A DNA stretch of 64,000 bases from Glebionis coronaria (taxonomy: Eukaryota > Streptophyta > Magnoliopsida > Asterales > Asteraceae). The first letter of the stretch is position 1. Each line of letters opens with the position of its first letter. Positions 11,580 to 23,902 of this stretch are shown in pieces. The notes under the pieces were generated by a model, which was not told where the DNA came from, did no database searches, and saw only the letters and a list, made by a program, of their open reading frames with translations. Made by a program: the position numbers and the translations under genes. The stretch lies in NCBI GenBank assembly GCA_025667525.1, contig JANFOE010000579.1, positions 310,001 through 374,000 on the forward strand, in the 5' to 3' direction.

Positions 11580-11876
11580 TTATAAAAAAAGAGGAGGTTT
11601 AACTAAGAGACTCTTGATGTAATTCAACTCCTCATAGATGTGAGCCATAGAAAGATGTTGATATTGACAACATTGACAATATGTTCCATGATGCATGACA
11701 TTATCATGTGAATGAGGTAGAACACTAAAGGCTAGAGGTGGAATATAAAAAGTTCCACAATCACCATTCTTAGAAGGAGAAGAGATGGGATTTTGAGTGT
11801 TCTTGGGTGAATTGGGGTTGAAAGCAATTGGAGAGAATGGAAGAGAATCAAAGCTTTCATTTAGGGAATAAGACAT
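11580..11876 (-). CDS. small post-pol ORF of Copia-2, function unknown
   Basis: A 98-aa frame between pol and the PPT. It starts MSYSLNESFDSLPFSPIAF, is proline/serine-rich in the first half, and has a Cys/His cluster (HHGTYCQCCQYQHLS) that could bind metal. It is well placed for the accessory ORF some plant copia elements carry 3' of pol. The open frame may be real, but I recognise no family and codon bias cannot be judged at this length. Confidence 0.4.
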   Translation of the reverse strand: MSYSLNESFDSLPFSPIAFNPNSPKNTQNPISSPSKNGDCGTFYIPPLAFSVLPHSHDNVMHHGTYCQCCQYQHLSMAHIYEELNYIKSLLVKPPLFL

Positions 11877-12576
11877 TTTGATTTGAGAAAGTATGCAAAA
11901 TGCTTAAGGTTATATAGAGAAAGTCTAAGATAATTTAGGGGTGGTCAAAGGGTTGAAACAAAAATTCCAAAAAGTGTTGGAACAAATTTGGCGTTTTAGG
12001 AATACCCGAAAAATAAGGTACTGGGCGCGGTTCTTTAACTCAGTCGACGGTTCCTTATCACTGGGGAACCTCAGAGTCAATAAAGAACCGCCCACAGTGG
12101 GTTGAGTTTGGTGATGAGGGAGGATTTTCTAATTCAAAAAATCATATTTTTCTAGTCTAACTAATCATGGGGATATGCTAGGAAGCAAAGATAGACAAAG
12201 AAAACACACAAGAGCTTACCAAACAAGGTTATGACCAAAATACATAGATTTTTTTAATAAAATCAATGTAGGAGGTGTGTAGAACTAGACACAAGGTCAT
12301 GACACAATGATCCTCCATAGTTCTCTTTTGTTCTTGCTATATTTGAGAGACCCATACATATGAATTATGTAAGCTCATTATGAATAGCAAGAAGCTTTGA
12401 AAAACGTTTTTAGATTGAATTAACAATGCAAAAACATTTCTCGACCATTTTTACAAAAGCTTTGAGAAATTTGAAAAAGTATAGAAGTTTTCCAAAAAAA
12501 AGTTTATTAAACAAAAAAAAACTCAAAGAAAGAAAAGACTCAAAAGATAAAAGATAATAAGGATGCACAATTAAGG
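11877..12576 (-). other. post-pol non-coding region of Copia-2
   Basis: Contains a second ~75-bp block (12028-12095) with the same GGTTCTTTA, GGTTCCTTA, GGGAACC, AAAGAACC order as the LTR block. Otherwise purine-rich and without a convincing ORF. Confidence 0.6.
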
Positions 12577-13727
12577 AATATGTTCCATTAAGCCTAGACC
12601 TAAGCGTAAGTAATTAAAAGGTTCCCTCTTAAGTGGCTTAGTGAAGATATCGGCTAAGTTTTCTACTGAGGGTACCTTCTCTATCGAAATGTTCCCCTTT
12701 TAAACATGATCCCTAATAAAAATGCTGGCGAATTTCTATGTGCTTAGTTCGCGAATGTTGCACGGGATTCTTGCTAAGGTCTATTGCACCCTTGTTGTCG
12801 CACATGATGGGAACATCATTAAGAGAAATCCCATAATCAACAAGCGCTTGCTTCATCCATAGAGCTTGTTGACAAGCTTTACTGGCACTCACATACTCGG
12901 CTTCCGTGGTGGATATAGCAAGAGCGGTTTGTTTCTTGGAGAACCAAGAAGTTACACAACAACCCATGAAGGTACAAACTCCACTAGTGCTTTTTCGGTC
13001 CACATAGTCTCCCGCATGATCCGAGTCCACGTAGACAATGGTTTCTATGCTGGTCCCTTTAGGATACCATAATCCTAAAGGTATAGTGCCCTTAATGTAT
13101 TAGAAGATACGCTTGACCGCTTCAAGGTGAGAGGTTTTGGGAGCCTCTTGGAAGCAAGCACAAAGGCAAACACTAAACATGATATCCGGTCTACTTGCCG
13201 TTAGGTACAACAAACTACCAATCATACCTCTATATTTGGTGTTGTCTACCGACTCACAATCATCATCTACGGTGAGTTTAGTATCCGAGGCCATAGGGGT
13301 TTTCATAGGTTTAGAGTCTTCTAATCCAAATTTCTTTAGCATTTCTTTAACATACTTGGATTGATTAAAGAAAATGCCATCGTCTATTTGTTTAATTTGG
13401 AGTCCTAAAAAGAAATTAAGTTCTCCCATCATACTCATTTCAAACTCGTCATGCATGATTTTGGCGAAGTCATCACATAAAGATTGACAAGTTGAACCAA
13501 ATATAATGTCATCAACATATATTTGTACGATAATGAGGTGAGAACCTTTCTTCTTTGTAAAGAGTGTATTGTCTACCATCCCCATGGTATAATCATGTTT
13601 TACAAGAAACGCTTTAAGTCTATCATACCAAGCTTTGGGTGCTTGTTTGAGACCATAAAGAGCTTTCTTAAGCTTGTAGACATGATCTGGTTTCTCAAAA
13701 TCAATGAAGCCGGCAATGAAGCTTGTA
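12577..13727 (-). pseudogene. Copia-2 reverse transcriptase/RNase H, truncated and frameshifted
   Basis: Minus strand. The RT C-terminal half begins near 13710 (KALYGLKQAPKAWYDRL), has the catalytic YVDD box (IYVDDIIFGST) and continues to ASRPDIMFSV. A stop and frame change lead to RNase H (SDHAGDYVDRKSTSG, STTEAEYVSAS, NKGAIDLSKNPVQHSRTKHI). Another frame change near 12715 leads to the C-terminal ENLADIFTKPL stretch ending about 12577. Three frames are needed and the N-terminal RT is gone, so it is dead. Confidence 0.85.
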
Positions 13728-14364
13728 TATGTCAAAATTGCTTGACGAATTGAGTATTTTTCGCATGTTGAGAAAGAAAGAAGTGCCCGAATGTTCTCTT
13801 AATATTAAAGAAAGCTTAACTTTTTTGGGAGCAGTGGTTCCAAAAAGAAGACCAGCAGGTATATTACCAGTATAGGTGAAAGAAAGTAATCTTGGAGCAT
13901 AAACTTGTACATTGATCATCGGCCTGCTTTCAAACAGTTCTAGGGTCAACCACTTGAGCGAAGCACTAGCGATAGCCATGTTTTCATCCTTCCAATACTC
14001 GATTCCAAGGGTCAGACTCTCGAGCACAGAAAACTCCGATTCAACTGTTTTAAAAAAAGAATTGTCTATAATCACACCCTCTAAGCATAATTGTGTCAAA
14101 CTTGCTAGCGAATCTATTTGAAATGGTATATGCTCGGAATACAGATGGCGGTAACGAAAAGAGCAAAGTCTTGGTACATTATTGATCTCGCAATGATCGT
14201 CATTTTCTATTGATAAAATTTCCAATTCGCTAAGATGAAGAAGGTTTATAACCTTAACATTCTTCAAGCCATAACACCACAAAAGTTTAATCTTCTCAAG
14301 TAAGATACACGTAGACAACAAGTTATGAAATATGTCTGGACTTATGATGACGAATGATAAGACC
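13728..14364 (-). pseudogene. F-box/LRR/FBD gene copy 1, 3' fragment
   Basis: Minus strand. The frame resumes right at the LTR junction (VIISPDIFHNLLSTC), then LRR-like segments (LLHLSELEILSIEN, LCSFRYRHL, LASLTQLCLEGVI, SVLESLTLG, SASLKWLTLELF), ending at LNSSSNFDI where it is fused to copia RT at about 13727. The homologous copy at 26.9-28.4 kb continues about 100 residues further into the FBD domain, so the true 3' end was deleted. The 5' part is at 23363-23902, on the far side of a 9-kb LTR element. Confidence 0.85.
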
Positions 14365-15462
14365 TGTAGTAATTATTAATTTTTGGATCAATATTTATAA
14401 CCCGACTTTTATTTGTCATGTTTGTTTCTATAAAAAAATATTGAATTCTCTGTTAACCGAAAAAGTTTGGGCTAAAATATAATTATTATTTATATACAAA
14501 GTTTATGTCCGTCATCGACCGTAAATTATAATAATATTCTCTATTATCGTCGTAATTATTTTTCTTTTTAAGGGCATTCTTCTTAAATTTATGATAAATA
14601 TTTAAGTGTCGTACGCTTATATACCGCGTTATCATTTATTAAATAATAAGCCCTATTTATTTATCAAAATATCAACATTCTCCGAATATCAAAGTTTCTA
14701 TTTTATATTAAGCGTTTATTTTTCGTGTTTTACGTGTATCTTTCAAATCGCGTAACTTTTAAAATATCAGACATCGATAATACCCGCTTATTGAAAACTT
14801 TAGCAAAGTAATAAATCATGACCATGTTTCTTATCTATCCCCACGTTATTATTTTGAATATTCAACATCTAATATACTCATTTATGTAAATATCATTATT
14901 CACTCTAAATTGTCATAAGCCAACAGCCTACATGCGTGGCCACAATAGATTTCGACTTCGCACGCAGCTACTTAACCCACGTGGGATTAATGTTTACATG
15001 TAAGCCACGTATGCTAAGAGCTACTATCATTCCTTTCATACTAAGAATTCTCGTCAATATGAGACACATAGACATATTTGATTAAATATGGCATTTCATT
15101 TTCATACCCCATTTCTCTTTACAAGTTAGTATGAAATCTAGTTTACTCTTTACGTAAAAATCATTCACTAGCCATTCTTTAAAGATCTCACAACCATGTC
15201 ATGAAGCTTTATTTGTTCTAGTTCTCGGTGTTAAGATCTAATCAAGTATATATTCTCTACAAAGATGGTTAGATCCTAATGTTAAAAGGACACGTGTTGG
15301 TGCACATCGTTAATCATTGCTTCGCCTTAATAGTTTGGGTTCGTACTCGGGTTAGTATTTATGCTCGGATTTGGGGTTTGTTCATGCGTGACTTACGGTT
15401 TTAGTTTCAATGATACCTCACTGAATAAAGGTGCTCGTATAAAGATTGGTGGTCACACTAAC

Positions 15463-18400
15463 CAGGGGTGGACCCAGGGGGGTTCCCGGGGGTTCACGGG
15501 AACCTGATGACAGTTTGTCGTGTAGTGAAAATTTTTGCTAAAAATCTTGATTTTTTCAAAATGAACCCGGTGCGAATATGTGTATTACGTAAATACTTAA
15601 TTTATTTTATCAGCCATATGTCAAAAAAAAAATTATAATCAAAGCCCAATATTACTAAAAGCCCAACAAATTTAAATGAAAAAGTTTAATTAAATAAAAA
15701 TGTTTCAGTTAAAAAAAGATACCCTAATCTATACCCTAAGAAACCAAGTCAAAAAATACTATGGCGGCACTCAGGTCTCAGGCACAATTGTGAAAGACAT
15801 GAAACAGGTATGTTGCTCCTCATTGTTTAATATATTTATTTTTTTCACCGTATAGAATGTGTTAGAATGTGAATGGGAATTGTGACTGAATGTTGCATTA
15901 GATTCAAATGTTTCATTAGACATAGAATAAATCCAAAATGAACTTTGATTGAATGAATTCAATGGTGTTTTGCTAATAAATCCAAATTATGATTTAAGAT
16001 CTTTTTTTTTTGCTTTCGTTTCTTATGTTTCATTAGATATAAATGTTTGTTTAGTCAATAACGAACCAAAATTTACGAATTGTAGGCTAAGATTGGAAGT
16101 TATCTGAAAAGAAAAGTTTCATCAGATAATGATAATATTTGTGGAGAGTCTTCAAAACGAAATGTATGTAATAACGATATTCCACAAGAATCACAACGTG
16201 AACCTACAATCGACATTCCTTTAAATACCTTACCGATTAGAATTGATTTGGATAGTCTACCTTGGGATCCCGTTGATAGACCTCGAATATTTGATTATGA
16301 CCCTAACCAAAGAGAAGAAATAAGACGATTATATTATGATAGAGGACCTTGTCAACCAACTGGTCATGTCTTTCCGGAAAGAAGTATAGGGGGTAAAGTT
16401 AGACGTTTTGTTATGAATTGGTTTAGTGAATTTGGTTGGTTAGAGTATAGCAGAAAAGCGGACAGGGCGTTTTGTTTGTGTTGTTACTTATTTAGGGATA
16501 ATGTTGAGAAACAAGGTGGCAATGATGCTTTTGTGATTAAAGGTTTTAGGAGTTGGCATAAAAAGCCATACTTGTATGCGCATGTGGGTAATGTGGATAG
16601 CTATCACAATAAGGCGTTTCAAAAGTGTGAAAATCTACTAAAAGAAAATCAATCAATTGCCGATGCCTTTAACAAGAAAAGCGAGATTGAGAAGGTTAAT
16701 TATATGATCCGATTAAATGCTAAAATTTCTTGCGTGAGATTATGTTTGAAAACCGAAAATCCAATGCGTGGTCATGATGAATCTGAGACTTCACTATTTA
16801 AAGGAATGTTTTTAGAAGTATATCACTTTCTTAGAGATCATAATGAGGCTATTCGTGCGGTTACATTAGAAAACGCTCCAAAGAACTGTACATTGACTTC
16901 TCCGAAGATTCAGAAAGACGTTGTTGATTGTTTTGCTAAAGAGATAGTTAAGTCCATTTGTTTAGAGATTGGTGATGATGTGTTTTCGTTGTTAGATGAC
17001 GAGTCTAGTGATGTATCAAAGAAGGAACAAATGGCTATTGTTTTGAGATATGTTGATAAATATGGACTTGTAAAGGAGAGATTTTTTGGTATTGTTAAAG
17101 TGAGTGATACATCTTCTTCAACTCTCAAAGCTGGAATTGATTATTTATTTAGCAAACATGGATTAAGCTTGAAACAGGTAAAATGCAAAATTATTCGATT
17201 ATCCGTTTTACACTTTATAATTGTTTATCAAATTACTATTTCTAATATGTTTTAATTAAATCTTTGAACCAGTTAAGAGGACAAGGTTATGATGGAGCAA
17301 GTAATATGCGCGGTGAGTTTAATGGCTTGAAAGCTTTAATTCTAAAAGAGAACGAGTCAGCATATTATATTCATTGTTTTGCACATCAACTTCAGTTAGT
17401 GGTTGTGGCTGTTGCAAAAAACCACGATGGTGTCGGTAACTTTTTTGATATTTTATCTACTGTCACAAATGTGGTTTGTGGTTCTTATAAACGGAAAGAT
17501 ATTATGAGAGAAAGTCACAAAGAAAGATTAGATAAAGAAATTTCTAGAGGAGAACTTGAAACTGGGAGAGGGAAAAATCAAGAGGTTACTCTTGCACGAG
17601 CTGGAGATACACGATGGGGTTCTCATCATAGAACTATAACGAGTTTGATAAAGTTGTTTCCGGAAGTTCTTGAGGTTCTTCGTTATGTTAAAGAAGATGG
17701 CAATACTTTGGTTAATCGAGAAACTGCATCCGGCCTAATAACATATTTCAAAACAATAGATTTTGTGTTCTACTTGTACATGTTGTTGCATATCTTGGGA
17801 ATCATTGATGTATTGTCACGACATTTTCAGAAGAAAGATCAAACTATTTTGGAAGCTGTTTCACTAGTGAAAGGAACCATAAGAGCACTCAAGGAGACAA
17901 GGGCATCAGGTTTTCCTTCAATTCTAAATAATGTAACTGTGTTTTGCGAATTACATGATATTCAGATGGTAAATATGAATGAATGTCATTCAAAAAGCAG
18001 AAGAAATAAGATTACCAATCGACATCATTTTGAGGTTGATATTTTCAATACAGTATTGGATATGCAAATTCAAGAGTTTGGTGATCGTTTTAGTGAGGTA
18101 AGTACCGAAATACTGGAAAATATGGCAGCGTTGAGTCCACATAATTCATTTTCTGACTTCAACGTATCAAAGTTGGTCAAACTTAGTGAAATGTATCCCC
18201 GTGATTTTACTTATATGGAGAGGTCAAGGCTCCCTACTGATCTTGCTGTTTACTATCAGATCATGAGTAACGATAAAGAATTTGCTGAGTTGTCTAATAT
18301 TTCTGAACTTTCTAGTTTGATGGTAAAGAAGAATAAACACACCTCTCATCCTTTGGTCTATCGCTTGTTGAAGTTGGCTTTGATTTTGCCCGTTGCAACC

Positions 18401-18709
18401 GCTACAATTGAAAGATGTTTTTCTAAAATGAAGCTTGTGAAGACAGATTTACGTAATAGGATGGGTGAAGAATATTTTAATGGTGCGTTAATTTGTGCCG
18501 TAGAGAAAGAAGAACTTATGAAAGTTACTAGTGAGGTTGTATGTAAGAGATTTTTCGGTATGAAAGATCGTAGAGGAACAAATTAGGAGATATGTTCTTA
18601 ATTTATTTACTACTTTGAATGAAATTATATCTTTTAGTTTATTTTTATTTTTTTTACTTTTGAAAAAAAATTGTGCACCTGATGACTTAATGTTCTGGGT
18701 CCGCCCCTG
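15463..18709 (+). mobile_element. autonomous-looking hAT DNA transposon
   Basis: 3247 bp with terminal inverted repeats CAGGGGTGGACCCAG / CTGGGTCCGCCCCTG (one mismatch in 15) and a perfect 8-bp target duplication ACACTAAC (15455-15462, 18710-18717). It sits inside LTR 1 of LARD-1; LTR 2 gives the unoccupied site. It must therefore have inserted after LARD-1, which is itself young. Confidence 0.93.
15799..18586 (+). CDS. hAT transposase (TTF-type zinc finger, hAT dimerisation domain)
   Basis: Spliced model in three phase-0 exons: 15799-15807 (ATGAAACAG, donor GTATGT), 16086-17177, and 17273-18586 (donor GTAAAA, acceptor CAG). This gives about 804 residues with no stop or frameshift. Exon 2 carries a TTF-type zinc finger (DRAFCLCCYLF, roughly residues 115-140), a DUF4371-like region and a DDE-region Asp (DDESSD, about 307). 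Exon 3 opens with GYDGASNM (second catalytic Asp, about 374) and ends with the hATC domain (VATATIERCFSKMKL, LRNRM). The tiny first exon is inferred from splice signals; a start at 16248 is the conservative alternative. Intron removal is needed for the full protein. All visible signs fit a functional transposase. Confidence 0.88.
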
Positions 18710-19982
18710 ACACTAACGTTCAACTTGGGTTTCGGTTTTCTTTCGGTATGATCTGGTGTAACAATTTTGAGGTATAGCTTCACTATGATTATGAAAATGA
18801 TATATACGAATATGAAATTCATTTTTTAAATATGTAATATAACAGATTAGCATGAATGGTTTGATAAAGGTTTTATATGAAGAACTAATAATCTTTACGT
18901 CATTTTTAGGAAAACAATTGTATATTCCAACTTTTGGTCCTTTAATTATTATGCTAAATACAAATGAATATTATAGATTTTTAAAATAAAATTTTTGGTC
19001 CTTGAGCTATAAGCTATATACAAAATACATATGATGGATTTGAAAACTAACACTTTTTATCTTTTTCCATTTTATTCTTTTCAAAATTAATCCAAACTAT
19101 ATTTGAGGAAACCCCTTTATAAAATTTGTTTATTCTGTTACGTTGTCGTCTATTTTTCTAAGACACGCCACTTTATTTTAGGTCGTCGTTAGGAGCTTGT
19201 GGTTTCTCGGCTTATCTTATTTCATCGTATCACTCACGTCACTATTATCGAGATCGTTATCCTTGTTTGATATCGTTATCGCTAAGGTGAGTTCATAGCC
19301 TCGCTTTTACTTATTTAATTGTTTTATTAAACCCGCGAGGGGGATACATGCTACTTTTTACGAATGGACGCAAGTGCTTGAACTGTTTGAACTGTATGCT
19401 TATTTTATCCCTTTTAGTCATGAACCGTTAATTACTTGGACCGACTGTACTGGTCGAGTAAACGTGAATGTTGTGAATAGATCTATTGGGATTGACCTCT
19501 CCGTCCGGGTTTAACGGAAAACCGACTGGACGCACTGTATTTGAAACTTGAACGGAATAACGGATGTTAATGTTCGGTTTCATGAGCTAAATGCGATAAC
19601 TGATGCTATCTGACTTTTGTAATCTGAATACTGAAATCTTGTGGTCCACTGCTTTTACTTACAAACCTATGAATTCACTCAACCGTTGTGTTGATGTTTT
19701 AGCATGTATTTCTCAGGTACTCAGGTTTAATAGCAGCTGGAGCATGGAGTCGCACTGGATATTTTAAAGGCAATAAAATAATGATTACCATTCGATAAAC
19801 TGTTTATTATTAAAATATTGTTGGTACCTGTTTCTGTCTGTAAACTCTTATTTTACATTACTGAATGGATTAAACTTTTTAAACGCCTCTTTTTGAGTCG
19901 TTCTCTGTAACTTGTGTGTTGTGCTATGAAGTAATACTCCCAGTGACCCTTCCGCTGCTATCCGAAATTTGGGAGTGTTACA

Positions 19983-20999
19983 GATTGGTATCAGAGCACT
20001 TGTTATAGAGAACTGGGTCATTTTTATGAAACCTAGACTATAACAGCTCTATTGATAAAACAATTTTATTGCCTTGAAGATCATCCGTGCGAACTCATGC
20101 TACCCGAAAGTTTGATAAATATGTATACTGCTATATATTTCTTTCTCGTTATTACGTTTATATAAAAGGATTATATAAATATTGAGCTCTTTCAAGACAT
20201 TGCCAGTGAAGCAATGGTCTTGGTAAAGTTATTCATGACTTTTATGATATCTATTTTATGTAAGCGTGAACTCACCATCTAGTGCCGATTCCATCGTTTC
20301 TTTATCTTCTAGATTTGAGTTTGAATACTCATCTTGCTCTTTGAAATCATACATGATTATTTCACAGACCACCATTGTATAGTCTGGAGTAAGACTTTGA
20401 CTTATCACCTTGTGATGTGCCAATTTGGGACACCTATTTTTTTAAAACACGATTTATTGTGTTCCTTGATTTTTTTATCACTCCGGATGAGTTAAATAAA
20501 TCATGACACGAATGAGATTATTTCGTTCTATGGAAAATTTGATTTACTCTTCATCTCGTGCTCTGTGCAAACAATGCTTAGGTAGGCTAATTTATAATGA
20601 TCTTGTTGAAACGAATTCGTCACTCGTTTGAACAAGCAAATTATAAATTACCGAACCATGAGTTTCTAAATCTTAATTAGATGGACGTGACGAATCCATG
20701 TAATTAATGATTTGTAAATGAGTAGGCTTAAGCGTGTGGCATTCAAACATTGTTTCTTTTCGACTCATCGTTCAATTGAACGGCTCATCCGTTGTGTATC
20801 GCTATTCTAACTCGTATCGTTATTATCTTGTACGAATGACTCTTTAAATTTTTTTTATATTTTTGAAACATTTATGTGGATTATTCTGAGCGTGTATCGA
20901 CTCTTGTGAACTTAAAAGTACTCTCACCTTTTCTCGAACTTATCGTGAGCATGTAAAACAACTGAACTCTGGGACAGAGTTCTTTTAAGGTAGATAGAC
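19983..20999 (+). other. LARD-1 internal region (non-coding)
   Basis: Starts with GATTGGTATCAGAGCAC, a PBS-like match to initiator tRNA-Met, and ends AAGGTAGATAGAC before LTR 2. About 1.0 kb, AT-rich, no ORF above chance, so no Gag or Pol is encoded. Confidence 0.8.
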
Positions 21000-23362
21000 T
21001 GTAGTAATTATTAATTTTTGGATCAATATTTATAACCCGACTTTTATTTGTCATGTTTGTTTCTATAAAAAAATATTGAATTCTCTGTTAACCGAAAAAG
21101 TTTGGGCTAAAATATAATTATTATTTATATACAAAGTTTATGTCCGTCATCGACCGTAAATTATAATAATATTCTCTATTGTCGTCGTAATTATTTTTCT
21201 TTTTAAGGGCATTCTTCTTAAATTTATGATAAATATTTAAGTGTCGTACGCTTATATACCGCGTTATCATTTATTAAATAATAAGCCCTATTTATTTATC
21301 AAAATATCAACATTCTCCGAATATCAAAGTTTCTATTTTATATTAAGCGTTTATTTTTCGTGTTTTACGTGTATCTTTCAAATCGCGTAACTTTTAAAAT
21401 ATCAGACATCGATAATACCCGCTTATTGAAAACTTTAGCAAAGTAATAAATCATGACCATGTTTCTTATCTATCCCCACGTTATTATTTTGAATATTCAA
21501 CATCTAATATACTCATTTATGTAAATATCATTATTCACTCTAAATTGTCATAAGCCAACAGCCTACATGCGTGGCCACAATAGATTTCGACTTCGCACGC
21601 AGCTACTTAACCCACGTGGGATTAATGTTTACATGTAAGCCACGTATGCTAAGAGCTACTATCATTCCTTTCATACTAAGAATTCTCGTCAATATGAGAC
21701 ACATAGACATATTTGATTAAATATGGCATTTCATTTTCATACCCCATTTCTCTTTACAAGTTAGTATGAAATCTAGTTTACTCTTTACGTAAAAATCATT
21801 CACTAGCCATTCTTTAAAGATCTCACAACCATGTCATGAAGCTTTATTTGTTCTAGTTCTCGGTGTTAAGATCTAATCAAGTATATATTCTCTACAAAGA
21901 TGGTTAGATCCTAATGTTAAAAGGACACGTGTTGGTGCACATCGTTAATCATTGCTTCGCCTTAATAGTTTGGGTTCGTACTCGGGTTAGTATTTATGCT
22001 CGGATTTGGGGTTTGTTCATGCGTGACTTACGGTTTTAGTTTCAATGATACCTCACTGAATAAAGGTGCTCGTATAAAGATTGGTGGTCACACTAACGTT
22101 CAACTTGGGTTTCGGTTTTCTTTCGGTATGATCTGGTGTAACAATTTTGAGGTATAGCTTCACTATGATTATGAAAATGATATATACGAATATGAAATTC
22201 ATTTTTTAAATATGTAATATAACAGATTAGCATGAATGGTTTGATAAAGGTTTTATATGAAGAACTAATAATCTTTACGTCATTTTTAGGAAAACAATTG
22301 TATATTCCAACTTTTGGTCCTTTAATTATTATGCTAAATACAAATGAATATTATAGATTTTTAAAATAAAATTTTTGGTCCTTGAGCTATAAGCTATATA
22401 CAAAATACATATGATGGATTTGAAAACTAACACTTTTTATCTTTTTCCATTTTATTCTTTTCAAAATTAATCCAAACTATATTTGAGGAAACCCCTTTAT
22501 AAAATTTGTTTATTCTGTTACGTTGTCGTCTATTTTTCTAAGACACGCCACTTTATTTTAGGTCGTCGTTAGGAGCTTGTGGTTTCTCGGCTTATCTTAT
22601 TTCATCGTATCACTCACGTCACTATTATCGAGATCGTTATCCTTGTTTGATATCGTTATCGCTAAGGTGAGTTCATAGCCTCGCTTTTACTTATTTAATT
22701 GTTTTATTAAACCCGCGAGGGGGATACATGCTACTTTTTACGAATGGACGCAAGTGCTTGAACTGTTTGAACTGTATGCTTATTTTATCCCTTTTAGTCA
22801 TGAACCGTTAATTACTTGGACCGAGTGTACTGGTCGAGTAAACGTGAATGCTGTGAATAGATCTATTGGGATTGACCTCTCCGTCCGGGTTTAACGGAAA
22901 ACCGACTGGACGCACTGTATTTGAAACTTGAACGGAATAACGGATGTTAATGTTCGGTTTCATGAGCTAAATGCGATAACTGATGCTATCTGACTTTTGT
23001 AATCTGAATACTGAAATCTTGTGGTCCACTGCTTTTACTTACAAACCTATGAATTCACTCAACCGTTGTGTTGATGTTTTAGCATGTATTTCTCAGGTAC
23101 TCAGGTTTAATAGCAGCTGGAGCATGGAGTCGCACTGGATATTTTAAAGGCAATAAAATAATGATTACCATTCGATAAACTGTTTATTATTAAAATATTG
23201 TTGGTACATGTTTCTGTCTGTAAACTCTTATTTTACATTACTGAATGGATTAAACTTTTTAAACGCCTCTTTTTGAGTCGTTCTCTGTAACTTGTGTGTT
23301 GTGCTATGAAGTAATACTCCCAGTGACCCTTCCGCTGCTATCCGAAATTTGGGAGTGTTACA
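21000..23362 (+). repeat. LARD-1 LTR 2
   Basis: 2363 bp, TG...CA, intact; about 99.8% like LTR 1 by eye. Followed by target duplication AGACC. Confidence 0.92.
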
Positions 23363-23902
23363 AGACCAGTATACGCAAAAACACACAATTGATGACAGGA
23401 GGATTGGTACATATTTGAAGATGACCAGATCCACGCTGAGCTTGTGTTACACTGATTATATGTAGGTTTTCGCTAGATAAATCTCATTTGGTAATGTAAG
23501 AGTACTGTCATTACGGAAAACCCCAACATCAAGTGAAAGCTCTTTGAGACAACTTGTGGAAACTGCAAGTCGTATCCAGTTTTTGACGTCCTCTAGGTTC
23601 AGGTAGTTTTCTTCAATGTTCAGGCGAAGATGAAAAGACTCGATAGGAATGTTGTCTCGGTGGTACCTTTGCAAAGTGGTACGAATGAGCTTATTGTACT
23701 TTGTTGCGTCTTCCATGGATGAAAACAATTTATCCGGTTTAAAAGGATTTATTCTAAGAGTAGGGATGGTATTCCAAGCGTGCAGCCATGACTTTGACAG
23801 GATACGAGTGTTTGCGGCTTTATTTAAAGGCAAAAACATTTGAATACGATGAATCAATTCTACAGGAAGAACATCTTCCTTAACTTTACTTTTTTCAGAC
23901 AT
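23363..23902 (-). pseudogene. F-box/LRR/FBD gene copy 1, 5' fragment
   Basis: Minus strand. It starts MSEKSKVKEDVLPVELIHRI; the F-box spans roughly residues 9-50 (LPVELIHRIQMFLPLNKAANTR, SKSWLHAW). The LRR region follows (SFHLRL, NWIRLAVSTSCLKELSLDVG, TLPNEI). Compared with copy 2 one base is missing near 23475, shifting frame into a stop. Past that point the other frame continues (RGSGHLQICTNPPVINCVF) to the LTR junction. The gene was therefore broken by a frameshift as well as by the retrotransposon. Such proteins are SCF-type E3 adaptors when intact. Confidence 0.85.

Larger units (their letters stand above)
9804..13727 (-). mobile_element. Copia-2: 3' half of a minus-strand copia element inserted in Copia-1
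   Basis: From high to low coordinates it has RT, RNase H, a long post-pol region, PPT and a 1.25-kb LTR. The 5' part is missing: at about 13727 RT is joined directly to an F-box/FBD pseudogene, which lost its own end, so one deletion removed both. The insertion point in Copia-1 is 9803/9804. Confidence 0.8.
14365..19982 (+). repeat. LARD-1 LTR 1 (interrupted by hAT)
   Basis: TG...CA, starting TGTAGTAATTATTAATTTTTGG and ending GGGAGTGTTACA. About 2.36 kb once the hAT element and one copy of its 8-bp duplication are discounted. No ORF of note. Confidence 0.9.
14365..23362 (+). mobile_element. LARD-1: young non-coding LTR retrotransposon in the F-box gene
   Basis: Two LTRs (14365-19982 including a hAT insertion; 21000-23362) flank only about 1.0 kb of internal sequence. 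Target duplication AGACC is perfect at 14360-14364 and 23363-23367. A PBS of the initiator-Met type follows LTR1. Across 2.36 kb the LTRs differ at only four positions I could find (14546/21181, 19445/22825, 19471/22851, 19828/23208), so the insertion is very recent. No gag or pol is present, so it must be mobilised in trans. Confidence 0.9.

Noticed and set aside
23228..23434. Minus-strand 68-aa ORF across the LTR end
   Set aside because: It merely joins LTR sequence to the F-box remnant across the insertion junction.
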